64,000 nucleotides of DNA, from contig JAVTVY010018914.1 in NCBI GenBank assembly GCA_036873755.1, forward strand, positions 1 through 64,000, given 5' to 3'. The notes under the pieces were generated by a model that ran no database searches, was not told the DNA's origin, and saw nothing but the letters and a program-made list of their open reading frames with translations. The stretch comes from Hanleya hanleyi. Its lineage: Eukaryota; Mollusca; Polyplacophora; Lepidopleurida; Hanleyidae. The translations under genes were made by a program, and so were the position numbers. Within the stretch, counting starts at the first letter, position 1. Each line of letters starts with the position of its first letter. Shown piece by piece: positions 1-10,489 of this stretch.

Positions 1-1344
1 ACGGACCGAAACAGAGGAGAATTCACTTTTTTGCGGGCTTGTGAAGTAGTACAGATGTTCACCTTCACGTGCTTATCCTGGTTCGTGACCGTTTTCCCAT
101 AATAGCCATTGCCCGTCAATTTCCACGATTCACCGATGATGGCCTTACTCGGGTCTTGATCACCTTGACGACGGGCAGACGTGACGATGTCGGCATTCTC
201 CGCAAAACAGGCGTTGGGTACGTACTGTATCACTTGGTATATTTTCGTAATTTCCAGACCGTGGCTCATGTACCACTGCAGCAGCGGAGTGCCCAGCAAG
301 ATTTTCTCTGCCCACATGCTGCCAATCAACATCCGTCGAGGTCGAGGCAAACACTCGTGTTGCTCAGCATAGGCCCCCATGGTGTCTCCAATATCATCCC
401 GACCCACCAGCGTGTTCTTAAAGATGGGAGGGCACTGGGCGAAGAGGGGCTTGAGAGTGTCGGGAACATGCAGATCACATTCGACAAAGCCGTAGAGGTC
501 CCCAGAACGAATGGCGTCGAACATCTGTGGCAGACTCAGGAGTCGCCGACGACTGAGCGGGTACTCGCGCTCTTTTAGGAAACGCCGTAAATGGGGCAGG
601 GCCTGGCCCATGGTGTGAAATTCACACTCCCACATTTCGATCAGATGGTATCCTCTCTCTTTCACATAATCGCCGTTCTCCTGCACTTCTTCCCGTAATT
701 CTTCCGGTGTTTTCCCACCTCGTTCGTTGAAGCGTCCAGCGCAGAAATGGCATTCGTGGCCGTGCCAATAGCAACCGTAAAATTGGAATACGGTCGGTGT
801 TCTACCCACCAGGGCAAACCCATCGACGGGGAGTCGATGATCTCCTATGCGCTTCTCTGTGGCGTTGGTCGGATGGCGTATATAAATTCCCCGTCGATAG
901 GCTTCCCAATCCAACCACTGGTCAGCCAGATGCTTGTAGGGAGTGCGTTGCGGCGTAAAATGCTGACCTTCCGCCAACCAACGTGTATAATGTCCACTGG
1001 GCATAGGTTGGGCCAGAGACCACAGGTACAAGGCATTTGCATCGAAACCGATGATCTTAGCACAGGGTTTTCCACCGGGGAGAGTAGTGACGTCCTTCTC
1101 GTGATAACGGTGAAAAATAAGACTAGGTCCGCCGACAATGTTCTGCTTTAGACAATCATGCATGTCCGCATCTTTTTGCTGTATCAGCGAGAAGTACGTA
1201 GGACACTCTTGAAAAAGATGGCGAAGCGCCAGACCCGGTAAACTCAAGCATTCCTTGAAGATGTCGATGTGCATCTCACAACGAAAGAGTTGAACCATTT
1301 TCTCGACCGCTTCCAGGAAAGGAACCACATCTAAGTTATTATAC
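1..1344 (-). pseudogene. Polinton/Maverick-type DNA polymerase B, palm-domain segment (runs off left edge)
   Basis: This minus-strand reading frame stays open from 1344 to the window edge. In protein order I see YNNLDV then VPF at about 1344-1321 (end of the exonuclease region), an FKECLSLPGLALRHLF stretch, VGGPSLIFHRYHEKD, palm motif A as GFDANALYLW (about 1049-1020), a YGCYWHGHECHFC segment near 780-740, and motif B as KLTGNGYYGK (about 122-93). This order matches protein-primed family B polymerases of Polinton/Maverick elements, enzymes that copy the element DNA. The motif C aspartates would lie beyond the left edge. The segment itself shows no stop, but the gene is broken upstream by an insertion and two frameshifts. 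A related adintovirus-like polymerase cannot be excluded. Confidence 0.85.
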
Positions 1345-2283
1345 CAGACACTGAAAATTGCAGGCGAGCTGGAAATGGTGTACCTGAATTTGGTAAGGAG
1401 AGCCATACAGGAGCTTTAAATAGCTCTCCTAAAATTATTAAGGCGAGCCAAGTGAAGGGCATACCGTTTCTATTCATACAAGATCCACCACCTTGTGGTT
1501 CAGGGATCCAAGTACAGATGAATATATAGAAAAATTTAATAATAATGTCCTTATATCTTGAGGTTTCAGATGGTTTTACCATTGACAGCTAGGGCTCTGG
1601 CTAATCAATGTAAGGAAAATTTAAACAAGTAGCATTTTTCTTGAAGAAAAGTTTTATTAACTTCAACTTTACACCGGCTCAACACTGAACAGTACAACTC
1701 ACTTCAAATATTACGGTCGCCGCTTGCCCACGAAAACAGGGGTCTGTATATAAAGTTTGTCGCTGTGTTTGGCGTACATCGCGCACCAAACTAGGACCAC
1801 TTTACCGTCATTGGTTGACTGGAATCGAATTAAGCCACCAGTATTCCACTTCATTATCGTACCGACGTTAACAGTTCTTTTAGATTCCTTCTCCATGATT
1901 AATAGAACGTCGTCGCGACCTGAGAAAGTTCAAGATTTGCTGTAGTTCGGGAGGAACAAACCGCATGGGCAAAACCGTCATAGAGGGATGCGGGAAGAGA
2001 CGAGTATCTGCATTGGTCACTGCTAGGTTGCCATTTTCCTGTGAGCCAATCAAATTGACTGATAAATATGGCTCTCGCTTCAACTTCCTGTCTCTCGATT
2101 TCAACTTCCTGTTTCAGTTCGTGGTTCTCGGCAGCGGCTATTTGAGGATTTTGACAACAGCGGACATAATAAATAAACTGCGTAGGTATTTAACGAGGTG
2201 CGCGGAATTTAGCGTACCTTAATTTGAATTTAGGCGCGTCATGGTGCGCGTGCGCCATCGCGCGCCTCGAAAGGCAGTGTCTG
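1345..2283. mobile_element. DNA transposon inserted in the polymerase gene
   Basis: A 939-bp insert has 9-bp perfect terminal inverted repeats, CAGACACTG at the left and CAGTGTCTG at the right. The direct repeat TTATAC flanks it (1339-1344 and 2284-2289). It could be read as 8 bp, TTATACCA, if the termini are placed differently. Taking out the insert and one repeat puts the polymerase reading frames on both sides in register, so the boundaries are well supported. Inside, the minus strand at 1896-1711 can encode a peptide with WCAMYAKHSDKLY. This resembles the N-terminal zinc-binding module of ZNF862/hAT-related proteins (weak). The superfamily is unresolved because a 6-bp duplication is not typical of hAT. 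Confidence 0.8.
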
Positions 2284-2946
2284 TTATACCATATCAGGAA
2301 ATCTCGCAAGGTCTGCATGTGTTGATCGTTCCATACCTGCTGTAGTTCCCGGTACGTGTCTTCCGGACATTCCACTTGCTTCAAATCGTCAAAGAACGCA
2401 TCCCGGGGTGGCAACTGTGTTTCCTCCAAACGGTCGAGCGTCGATATATACGTGTAAGGGAGCCTCCCTTTGGTTTGTGCAGTCATACGCCTTCACCCAC
2501 TGATCATAGCTATAATTGGGAGCTAAATAGTTCCGTACATCCAGGAAATGAAGTGATGTGGTAGTGAGGGCCATATGATTATTGATCTTCTTGATGACGG
2601 ACTTGATGGTATTAGCCTGGGCCAAGTAGGGGTAGAGAAATTCCTTCACCATATTCAAGTCATATCGCCCCGAGTTGAAACCGAGCACCGGTAACTGGCC
2701 TAGGTATTGTAGGAAGCGCGCTTTCAATTTCTCCGCATACGGTTTCGGTAAAGGCACATCCTGGGACTGCATGGGCTCCGGCTGTGACTCGGACTCGGAC
2801 TCGGACTCTTCATCGTCACTAAACGATACACCCGGTATAGGAATCCGATCGTCCAGTTGGTCCAGTACGTCCTGGAACTTGGACACCAACAATTCCGTAC
2901 TGGCCGCACTGACTTCCTCTAAATACTCCATCATGCGGGTGATCAA
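2284..2946 (-). pseudogene. Polinton-type DNA polymerase B, 3'-5' exonuclease segment (frameshifted)
   Basis: This is the middle part of the same polymerase. The frame entering at 2946 contains ELITRMMEYLEE, an acidic Ser/Glu/Asp-rich spacer, then VLGFNSGRYDLNMVKEF, which fits the Exo II motif, and FLDVRNYLAPNYSYDQW. Around 2470 an extra base in an AAAGGG run moves the frame, and the protein continues as GRLPYTYISTLDRLEE, LPPRDAFFDDL and DFLIWYN up to the transposon insertion at 2284. Another one-base shift near 2947 separates it from the N-terminal segment, where an ATG overlaps the preceding stop. Exonuclease motifs appear in the expected order, so this is one gene broken by indels rather than several small genes. 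Confidence 0.8.
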
Positions 2947-4211
2947 CTCATGGGATCCCCGGTAGACACGAAACAGACCGGTGCAGCGTCATAGCCAGGT
3001 ACGTTGCTGGAAATACTCACACTCAGGGGAATATGGCGCTGCGTCCACTGCGTTTTCGCTGAAAACATGTCCATGGGCTCCAACAGGGCCTCAAAATCGT
3101 AACACGCCCGGTAGTGAAAATAACGGTCCTCCTCCGGTATGATCAGACCCTCATCGGCCAATTCCTGGAAAATAGTAGGCGTATTATGATACACACCACC
3201 AGGAAATTTTCGCTTCACACTGTTGTCACAAATCTTCTCGTGTCGATGTAAGTCCTGACACTGTTTGAACACCCGATGGCATTGGGCACAACTGTAAGAC
3301 TGGGCGTACTGGCTCATATTGTAGATCAGCGAAAAATGACTCACGCCATTGTGGTCGAAGACATTGACTTTCATGGTAGAAGCATACCGTTCTGTTGAAC
3401 GACGAACCAATTCAGCCACAAATGTATCCTCCTCGCATCGTAATCGGTATACAAAGATATTGATGTTGAACAGAGTTTCCACGTCATCCAAATTCTTGAA
3501 CGGGACTCCACGGAAGTGCCGCTGATCCAAGTCATGCTGCTGTAAATACTGTTCCCAATAGTCATTGGCCACTCTGTCACAAGCCTTGGGATTACACTCG
3601 TCCAGATGCACGGCCAAACACCGAAACAGACATTTCCGGTCTTTGTAGGGCCCATTTGCCCCTCCCGTTAATGCATACAGTCCGTGTCGATGAAGCAACC
3701 AAGGTGGTCGTAGTACAGGAGCACCGATAGGATGATCTCTCATTTTCGTGACGAAAAATGTGACGTTGGTGACCATTTCCACAAGCCATTTGGTATTGGG
3801 GCGTTGCAACCGGGTCCATTCCAATGGGTCCAACGTAGTCAGTCGGTCGATGAGTGGCTCCAGAGAAATCGCATCTGTCACCGTGAACGGCTGGTCAAAC
3901 ACATAGGTATTATTACTGGGATAATAATATCGCACCTGGTCCGTCTCCTTGTGCCGTAAAATGTAACCGAATGTCATATTCAACTTGAACGCTGTCACCT
4001 GGTCTGTGAAAATGTTCTCGGCATAGGTAGACAGATACGTGAGGTCCTGCAGTCGATAGTTATACAAGTCCAATAGACGACGGTTACGGTGAAAACAATG
4101 GCGTATGGTAGCCCAGTGACGTCGATAAATGTCACTCACACGCTCATCTTCAGGCAAGACTTCAACCGGAGGTGCTGCTGGGTCCAATGGAAAATCTTCT
4201 CCACGTCTCAT
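2943..4211 (-). pseudogene. Polinton-type DNA polymerase B, N-terminal segment with zinc finger and Exo I
   Basis: This is the 5' part of the polymerase pseudogene. The open frame extends to an ATG at 4259, but those first 16 codons are encoded largely by a CAGG microsatellite, so the ATG at 4211 (MRRGEDFPLDP) is the likelier start. Visible landmarks are a CLFRCLAVHLDEC segment, a C2H2/C2HC-like finger (CAQCHRVF..LHRHEKIC) followed by a KFPGGVYH stretch, and CYDFEALLEP, where the D-F-E is the Exo I metal-binding motif. This combination is characteristic of metazoan Polinton polymerases. A TATA box lies 154 bp upstream. The frame ends at a stop at 2943 caused by a one-base shift. Confidence 0.8.
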
Positions 4212-4242
4212 GCTTTCTCTCCTCCTCTCGTCAGAACAAGCT

Positions 4243-4310
4243 GGTAGGCAGGCAGGCAAGCAAGCAGGCAGGCTGGCAGGCAGGCAGGCTGGTCAGGCAG
4301 GCAGGTAGGT
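4243..4310. repeat. CAGG tetranucleotide microsatellite
   Basis: Imperfect CAGG/CTGG repeats lie directly upstream of the polymerase start. They supply the odd Pro-Ala-Cys-rich N-terminus if the upstream ATG is used, probably an artefact of the repeat. Confidence 0.9.
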
Positions 4311-4364
4311 CAGAGAGCTCCGTAGGGTAGTGCAATGAATACACCAAACCACTAAAAATCGCCT

Positions 4365-4373
4365 CCTTTTATA
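4365..4373 (-). promoter_or_regulatory. TATA box of the polymerase gene
   Basis: TATAAAAGG on the minus strand lies 154 bp before the preferred polymerase ATG at 4211. It sits just downstream (in gene orientation) of the YY1-like palindrome and the factor-site cluster. The motif and its position are seen; promoter function is inferred. Confidence 0.6.
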
Positions 4374-4382
4374 CGTTACAGA

Positions 4383-4423
4383 GCCGCCATTTTGCAGCCG
4401 CCATTTTGCTCCAAAATGGCGGC
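4383..4423. promoter_or_regulatory. Three YY1-like sites, two direct and one inverted
   Basis: GCCGCCATTTTG occurs at 4383-4394 and 4397-4408, and its reverse complement CAAAATGGCGGC at 4412-4423. The match to the YY1 core (AANATGGCGGC) is good. The inverted copy can pair with either direct copy as a 12-bp hairpin. The block lies 10-50 bp upstream of the TATA box. Confidence 0.55.
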
Positions 4424-4465
4424 ATGCCAGGGAAAAACCCCAGACAAACAAGTCTAGACATGTCC

Positions 4466-4532
4466 AAAGGTCACGCCTCATTCACACCAACCGGAAGTGA
4501 CGTCATATGCAAATTTCTGAGGTCAAAGGTCA
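4466..4532. promoter_or_regulatory. ETS/CRE/octamer/DR1 composite cluster
   Basis: Within 67 bp there are an AGGTCA half-site (about 4468-4473), an ETS core CCGGAAGT (4491-4498) overlapping a perfect CRE TGACGTCA (4498-4505), an octamer ATGCAAAT (4507-4514) and a perfect DR1 nuclear-receptor element AGGTCAAAGGTCA (4520-4532). The cluster is about 95-165 bp upstream of the TATA box, in promoter-proximal position for the polymerase gene. Matches are by consensus only; binding is not shown. Confidence 0.5.
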
Positions 4533-4539
4533 ATAGGAC

Positions 4540-5435
4540 TCAATTTAAGTAGACTATACTACTCACGGGTTTCTGTTGCTTCAATGCATTTTGTCTCACT
4601 TCATGCATCATATTTGAAAACAGTTTGATGGGATCTGCCTTTCGTCTTCTCTCAATACTTTCTGGCCTGAATCCATTCCTTTCATTTCATGTAACATTCA
4701 GTCATCTCATCTAGCAAGTTAACTGGTTTTCTCTAATTAGATATCGAAACATTGGTGAGATTAGAAAAGTTGAATCCATCTTCTTTCTGTGTGTCCATGA
4801 TTTCGACATGGCACTGATGGAGTTGACAAATGCAAGCGGCAACTTTATATAGACCTGTTCTTGGTTAATAATTGACCACAAGCTAGATTAATACATGCAA
4901 GCGGCAACTTCATGTAAAGTCGTTCTTGGATAAGAGTTGACCACTATCAGCTAGTTGATAATCCTTAACCTAAGTCGAGCAGAGTTTAACATGTGTGAAA
5001 CATATTAAACATATACCATAATTAAACGTAACATTAAACGGGCGGTGAGAAACGAAGCCGGCGTACTGACAAGAAGTCATATTACCCCACCGACAAATAT
5101 ACTGACTGCATTTTTCTAAAAAAAAAAGAACCAAAAGTGACCCCGGTGATGATTTTTTCTCAATCCCGCTTTTATTGTGACTGTTCATGTGGATATATTG
5201 AATGACATGACCACGCGGCCCCTAACTCTGACTTGGGCTTTATTAGATACAAATATTTCAGAGCAACGATATATAGCCCTGTAACACTGACTATGCTATA
5301 AAGAATATACACGAGAGTTCAAAACAGACATTACAGAGACTTCACTCCAGAAGTATTGGAAGTTTGATTTCTCGTTTTGCTCAACTAGTATCCAACCACA
5401 AAGTGTTAAAAGCTTGAGCTCTCTAGACCCAAGTG
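4540..5435. other. Non-coding stretch, no gene seen
   Basis: AT-rich sequence without a supported gene. A short phrase containing ATGCAAGCGGCAACTT occurs twice (about 4830 and 4895), a local duplication of about 65 bp. The right boundary of the Polinton-like element is not recognisable here. Confidence 0.5.
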
Positions 5436-5439
5436 TGAA

Positions 5440-6330
5440 GAAGATATCGAAGCATAATCACCCCTACCCCCATTCCTTGTTTGTTTTTGTGTTACTTCGA
5501 GAGCATTGGGAGAAGGCATCATGCGACCTTACTCATTACCGTAGACGTCAACACCCCGTTCCAAGTAAGTCATGCATTCGTGGTCTTGAATGCACACATC
5601 ACGCAAAAGCTAACAGGGAACAATACACCATTGGAAAATTACAACAAAAGGTCCAGAAAAAAATGCTTCCATGGTGATAATAACGACATAGTGACACCAA
5701 CGTTGAAGATAATCGGAATCGGATTGCTTTATCTGAATGATCCGTACACAGATTAAATATGTGTTACATTTCATTGCGTTAGGATTGGGGAGAAATAAAA
5801 TATTACAACGTAATCACCCGTACCCCTATTTCGGCTTCATATTTCTCAGGCTCTGATGCCGTTAAACATGGTTATGTTGCATCCATGAAGTGCATATTAG
5901 ATGGTTACACCAGGTCTAGTATTAACGAAGAGAGGATTATTTTTCACAAATACAAATCAGGCAGAATGCAAAAAGAGTTTCTGTAACTGCAAAACAAAAA
6001 ATTGAGTCTCATTTCTAAAAAAAATCGAAGAAAAATGTACCTCCCAAGTTATGACGTCATCTTGACGTAAAAAACGTAACTTGGATTACGTTATCTAAAA
6101 TAACATTATTCAGAGGTCAAGTATGCGAAGTTACAGAAAGTTTAGTGCAAGAATAAAAAAGATATACGTTCATAAATACCCCTACCCCCATCTTAGAGTT
6201 AATTTTGTCTTGTTCAGACAGCGGTGAAGAAATGCATGCTGTGACCTTAGGCACCACCGTAGATGCCTACATCAGGTCTAGAACTGACCAGCAGATGATA
6301 CTCGTTCATAAACAGTGGTCAAACTAAATC
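5440..6330. repeat. Degenerate ~360-bp tandem repeat, three units
   Basis: The landmark CCCCTACCCCC (or a one- or two-base variant) recurs at about 5461, 5817 and 6178. Each is followed by similar sequence, including ACCAGGTCTAG or CATCAGGTCTAG about 110-120 bp later. The period is about 356-361 bp and the units are strongly diverged. Confidence 0.65.
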
Positions 6331-6596
6331 TACGCGGGGGGTGCTACGAAAACCTTATTTAGACCCCTTTTTGCGATTTGGCTACCGGACTATTGTATAT
6401 ATACTGTGTGTATGGAGCTGTTTGTAACTTTGTTCACTGCTGAAGATGCTATAACTAATAGCAAAATATACAGAATAAATTGTGATTCCTACTCGAAGTT
6501 GCTTTTCTTCTCTACAATTGAAGTAAAATGGTGTGTTCTTGTGCATTTTGACAGAATATTTAGACTTTGAAGATGATATGTTATGATGCTCCAAAA

Positions 6597-7810
6597 TGAA
6601 CTGAATTTTCCGTGTCATCTGTCTGTCAGTCTCTCTGTTTGCCCATCTTTCTTGTCATACCACATATGCAGCTGGTGATGGATCAGAAGCCTAATGAAAT
6701 TGACTGACCTTCACCTGTTTTATCGAGGTCAAATTTAGCATTAGCAATAATTTTTAAAGGAGTGAAGATAGGGTCTCCAAATTCATAATACTTGTGCAAT
6801 TGGTGACTGACTAGAAGCTTATCCCAGTTGACAATCTATTTTCTCAGATTATATACTGTATATTATAACATGAAATATAGCTAGGCATTCTAAATTGATA
6901 CCACATATACAACTGATGATGGACCTGAAGTCTATGAATATGACTAACATTGACCTATTTTCTCAAGGTCAAAAACTGTAAGTTAAGTCACATCTTAACT
7001 GCTAACATACACCTCAAATCTAACATTGTCATCATTTGTTGTGGCTGTGGTTTTTCTTCCAGAACAATTTAGCGAATTTTGCATGTGTTTCAACAGTCTC
7101 ATGCTTCAACAGTAACTTATTCGCCTGAGCTGTTGAAATAGCCTTCATTTCCTAGCTCTGACGTACTGCATCACTGTCGAAATATGAGTACCAAGACAGA
7201 GTGATAGATCACACAGCCAGTGAAGGTTCCCGATTTACATTGAATGTCGTTATTGCCTAAGTAGTATTAGCAGCATTTTACAACAACAAGAAATCGCCGA
7301 CTTACAGTGAAAAATTATAGTGAAAGGTATCTATTTTTTGTTGTTTGGCATTTTTATTTGCTGGCATTGTTTCAGATAGAATACAACAGCCTAATTCATA
7401 CAATCAGGAATAAAAATGGGGTTAAAATCTTTATGTTCAAACTTTCGTAGGAAATATAAAAGTGGCAATTTGAAATTTTATTTTTATTCGATTTTTTAAT
7501 GTCGGTGGGCCCATGAAACGCAAAATAAAGTTGGTATTGCCTCACACTGGGTTTCAACCATTGGTGAAGAAATCCCTTCTACCAGGGATGATTCCTGATT
7601 GCTCATCCTCCAGGGGTATCAACCCCATTTGAGTTGAGTAGGCCCCCCACTCTGTCCCATCCTAAAAACAATTGCCACCCCTAATAGGGGGTGTGCCCAA
7701 ATTGGGGAGATCTAAAGCCCTGTGAGTACCAAATTATGTGTTACAAAATTGTCTGGGGAAATGCTCTTCGCCTGTGTTTCACACGAGCTTTCATTTCAAT
7801 TGTGTCCAAA
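6597..7810 (-). mobile_element. Pearl-like tandem-monomer element, left copy
   Basis: This ~1.2-kb element reads on the minus strand. A ~700-bp 5' region (7810-7100) is followed by about three tandem monomers of roughly 130 bp (about 7000-6650), each with a 'gacct..tattt..aaggtca' phrase and a 'agaagc/ctagaag' phrase, and then an ACAG/GACAGACA microsatellite (6640-6605). The layout matches pearl/CvA-type molluscan elements: 5' flank, tandem core repeats, microsatellite. The same element lies in opposite orientation at 23115-27993, interrupted by two insertions. No long ORF is present, so it is non-autonomous. Confidence 0.7.
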
Positions 7811-7925
7811 ATCATTGCTTCAAAATTTCGTCGGGAACCATGACAAACCCTATTGGAAATCACACGAGTCGTGGGTTCCCCATATGACAATTATTTGGTG
7901 GGAGATTTCACGTTGCATTCCTAGA

Positions 7926-7946
7926 CCTCCGTCTGATCGACGGAGG
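7926..7946. other. Perfect short hairpin
   Basis: CCTCCGTC and GACGGAGG form an 8-bp stem with a 5-nt loop. It lies beside a repeated AAAAGGAATAGGACCC phrase (about 7950 and 7989). Function unknown. Confidence 0.5.
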
Positions 7947-8426
7947 TAAAAAGGAATAGGACCCTACCCGTGGGGTTCCCCAGGTGTGAAAAGGAATAGG
8001 ACCCAAATGACCCGATATGACTGAAATATAGTCGAAAGTGACATTAAATCATATTCACTCACTCACCCTGTGATGAGATATGCGGTATACCCCAAACTCA
8101 TGAAAAACAAGAACCATTTTGATTTTGCTGTCAATCCATCTGTTAACTGTTGTTTTCTGTGAATTGTCTTCAGTGGATTAGTTTCAAATTATTTTATACT
8201 TTACCCTTGAGGCAAAACCTATATTTTGTTTAGGATCAAGAAATCATGCTTTGACTCGGATGGTATACCGGACACTCCTGGCAAGGAATAAACCTTCTGA
8301 TTTTGAGGTCAAAAGGTCATGCTAAGTTCAAGGTCACTGCAGCCGGAACACCAGGAAATAGTTGACAATATTGACATCCAGGCTACAAAAATGTTAAGAA
8401 AAAAATCTTCTGCATTTCACCTTTAA

Positions 8427-8894
8427 AGTGATCATAAACCCTCAAGTAAAGTTTCCATCAAACGAAAGACCATTGCTAACAGTGTGAGAAAATATTTATT
8501 GTAATTTTTTACGATTTTATTACACAGATTAAAGTGCAAATAAAGCATGGTGTTCTATGGTGGTCTGTTGCAATCATATTTAGGTCCAGTGACGTCACTC
8601 TGCCTTAATACATATATTTCAAACTTTGTATGCACTTTCCAATGCTTGATTCAAGCTTAAGGTGTGTATATTTTGAGTTTCAAAGTTGAGTGCAAAGTTT
8701 GAAATATCTGTATTAAGGCAGTGTGACGTCACTGGGCCTAACTATGATTGCAACAGACCACCCTAGAATACCATGCTTTATTTGCAGTTTACTCTGTGTA
8801 ATAAAATCGTAAAAAATTACAATAAATATTTTCCGACACTGTTCGCAATGGTCTTACATTTGATGGAAACTTTACTACAGGGTTTATGATCACT
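8427..8894. mobile_element. Foldback MITE flanked by TTAA
   Basis: A 468-bp near-palindrome has arms 8427-8640 and about 8685-8894 that match along almost their whole length. Its termini are AGTGATCATAAACCCT and the reverse complement, and TTAA lies on both sides (8423-8426 and 8895-8898). Each arm carries a TGACGTCA site. TTAA duplications are used by piggyBac and Kolobok-type transposases; the source family is unknown. Confidence 0.8.
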
Positions 8895-8899
8895 TTAAA

Positions 8900-9535
8900 C
8901 TTGCGCTTTCAGGAAAAGTTCTTCTTTTCAATTGTCATTTAGATTTTCAAACCAGGAGATCTGACCTGTCAAATCATCAAATGTTCTTTTCAGTTCAGTT
9001 TTATTATCCCTCAGTCAAATTTGACCTTGGGTGTTGCAGCATCATGTACATCCATCCATCTCCAATTTCTCATTACCCCCATATCTCAAGAATGACAATG
9101 CCCAGGAATACCAAACTTACATCACACGTGATATACAGTCACAGAGCAGAAGCCTATTGAAAATCAGTCGGACTGATCCACCAGGTCAAACTGTGTCAAT
9201 TGATCATGAATTACTTTTTATAGTGAGGTGGCTTAGTGAAATTATATTTACGTAAGTGACAAAAGCATGATTTTTTTCACCAGAGGATCCCCTAGGGTCA
9301 CTCTCTTGAAAAATCTGTGGCTGCAAAACGAATTCACAAGTGTGACGTCTTTTTGACGTTTATACGTTAAATGTATGCTGAAATACAGAATATCCTCAAA
9401 GTAAGGTTCTTGAACTAAACCACCACGACTTTTTCTAACTGTTACAAGCTGTGTACTCAGCATATGTAATTATGAGTTCAAAATGTATAATTTTTCGGAC
9501 TGTATGGTGAAAAAGAGGCAACGAGTAGTATAGAA
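8900..9535. other. Non-coding, contains diverged dispersed repeat
   Basis: About 9060-9230 has the same phrases as 12860-13020 ('ccatatctcaa', 'agtcggactgatc/cagggtgattgac', 'gggtcaaa..gt'), so both belong to a tandem-monomer-type repeat family. No gene is supported. Confidence 0.4.
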
Positions 9536-9539
9536 AGCA

Positions 9540-9965
9540 GCAATTTTGAGGGTGCGTGGAGTGTGTTTGAGGGACCATCCATGGTCCGAATGCGTAGTGT
9601 GAGGTGTCAAAGTGAAGCTCTGGTGATGTAGACCACGACTTGAGGGATGTCCATGTCATCTGTGATGTCTTTGGTGAGGTCATCAGTAGGAGTAGTACCC
9701 AAAGTGGGCATTTTGGGGGGTGCGAAGGAAGGTGTTTGAGCTAGAGATGGACCATCCATGGTCCGAATGTGTCGTGCGAGATGACAAAGTGAAGCTCTCG
9801 TGGTGTAGACTACGACTTGAGGGATGTCCATGTCATCTGTGATGTCATTGTTGACGTCATTAGTAGGTGTAGTACCCAAAGTGGGTCTAATGGGGGTGTG
9901 AAGGAAAGTGTTTGGGGTAGAGATGGGCCATCCGTGGACCGAATGCGTCGTGTGAGGTGTCATCT
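9540..9965. repeat. ~177-bp tandem repeat, about 2.4 units
   Basis: The phrase ACGACTTGAGGGATGTCCAT recurs at about 9635 and 9812. CCATCCATGGTCCGAATG-type sequence recurs at about 9577, 9757 and (variant) 9929. A diverged extra unit lies at 11300-11500. Apparent ORFs here follow the repeat period and are not genes. Confidence 0.75.
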
Positions 9966-9984
9966 TGGAGCAACGACCGCCAAT

Positions 9985-10180
9985 GCCAAGCTTAACGCTT
10001 CAACGCCCTGGTGAAATAGCTCAGAAGCTCTGATTTTCTAGATATTTTATGGAATTGTCACTAATTCATCAAAATGCAGTGACGCTCGTCAGCGCCCGTT
10101 GTTACGGCTTAACGCCCTATCCGTATGCCTTAACGCCCGTCTCAACGCCTTAACGCCTTATCCTAACGACCTAACGTGCA
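9985..10180. repeat. TTAACGCC-type degenerate minisatellite
   Basis: Short phrases such as CTTAACGCC and CCTTAACGCCC recur irregularly. A second patch lies at about 10965-11035 (GACTTAACGC, TTAACGCC). No coding sense. Confidence 0.55.
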
Positions 10181-10324
10181 TATATCAGTCAATCGGCAGG
10201 CTGGGGAAGTAACCAATCAGTGCAGCCATAAGGGCATTCACGGCGTACACACCGTGACATGTAAAAGCATGTAACAAAATGTAGCACTATATATGACTCT
10301 TTATGTTCATCATAATCAACGTTG

Positions 10325-10395
10325 GTCAGGATGGCCGAGTGGTCTAAGGCGCCAGTCTACATATTTGGGACGTGGGTTCGAATCCCACTTCTGAC
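10325..10395 (+). pseudogene. tRNA-Leu-like pseudogene
   Basis: The 5' half (GTCAGGATGGCCGAGTGG.., an intact A-box) and the 3' half (GTGGGTTCGAATCCCAC, B-box and T arm, then TTCTGAC) match the tRNA-Leu 165 bp downstream. The middle is collapsed: the anticodon stem is poor and the long variable arm typical of tRNA-Leu is absent. The 5' flank also resembles that of the downstream gene, so this is a damaged tandem duplicate. Pol III transcription remains possible because both promoter boxes survive. Confidence 0.7.
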
Positions 10396-10489
10396 ACACA
10401 CCTTTTTCGTTATTCTTCGCCATGTTGCGAAACCATTGTACAAATATACCACTATATATGAATCATTATGATCACGATAACCAGCTTTG

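Noticed and set aside
69..1151. Plus-strand frames of 169 and 134 codons at the left edge
   Set aside because: They lie antisense to the well-supported polymerase reading frame.
9607..9963. 118-codon minus-strand frame with TTH-rich peptide
   Set aside because: Lies wholly within the 177-bp tandem repeat and repeats with it.
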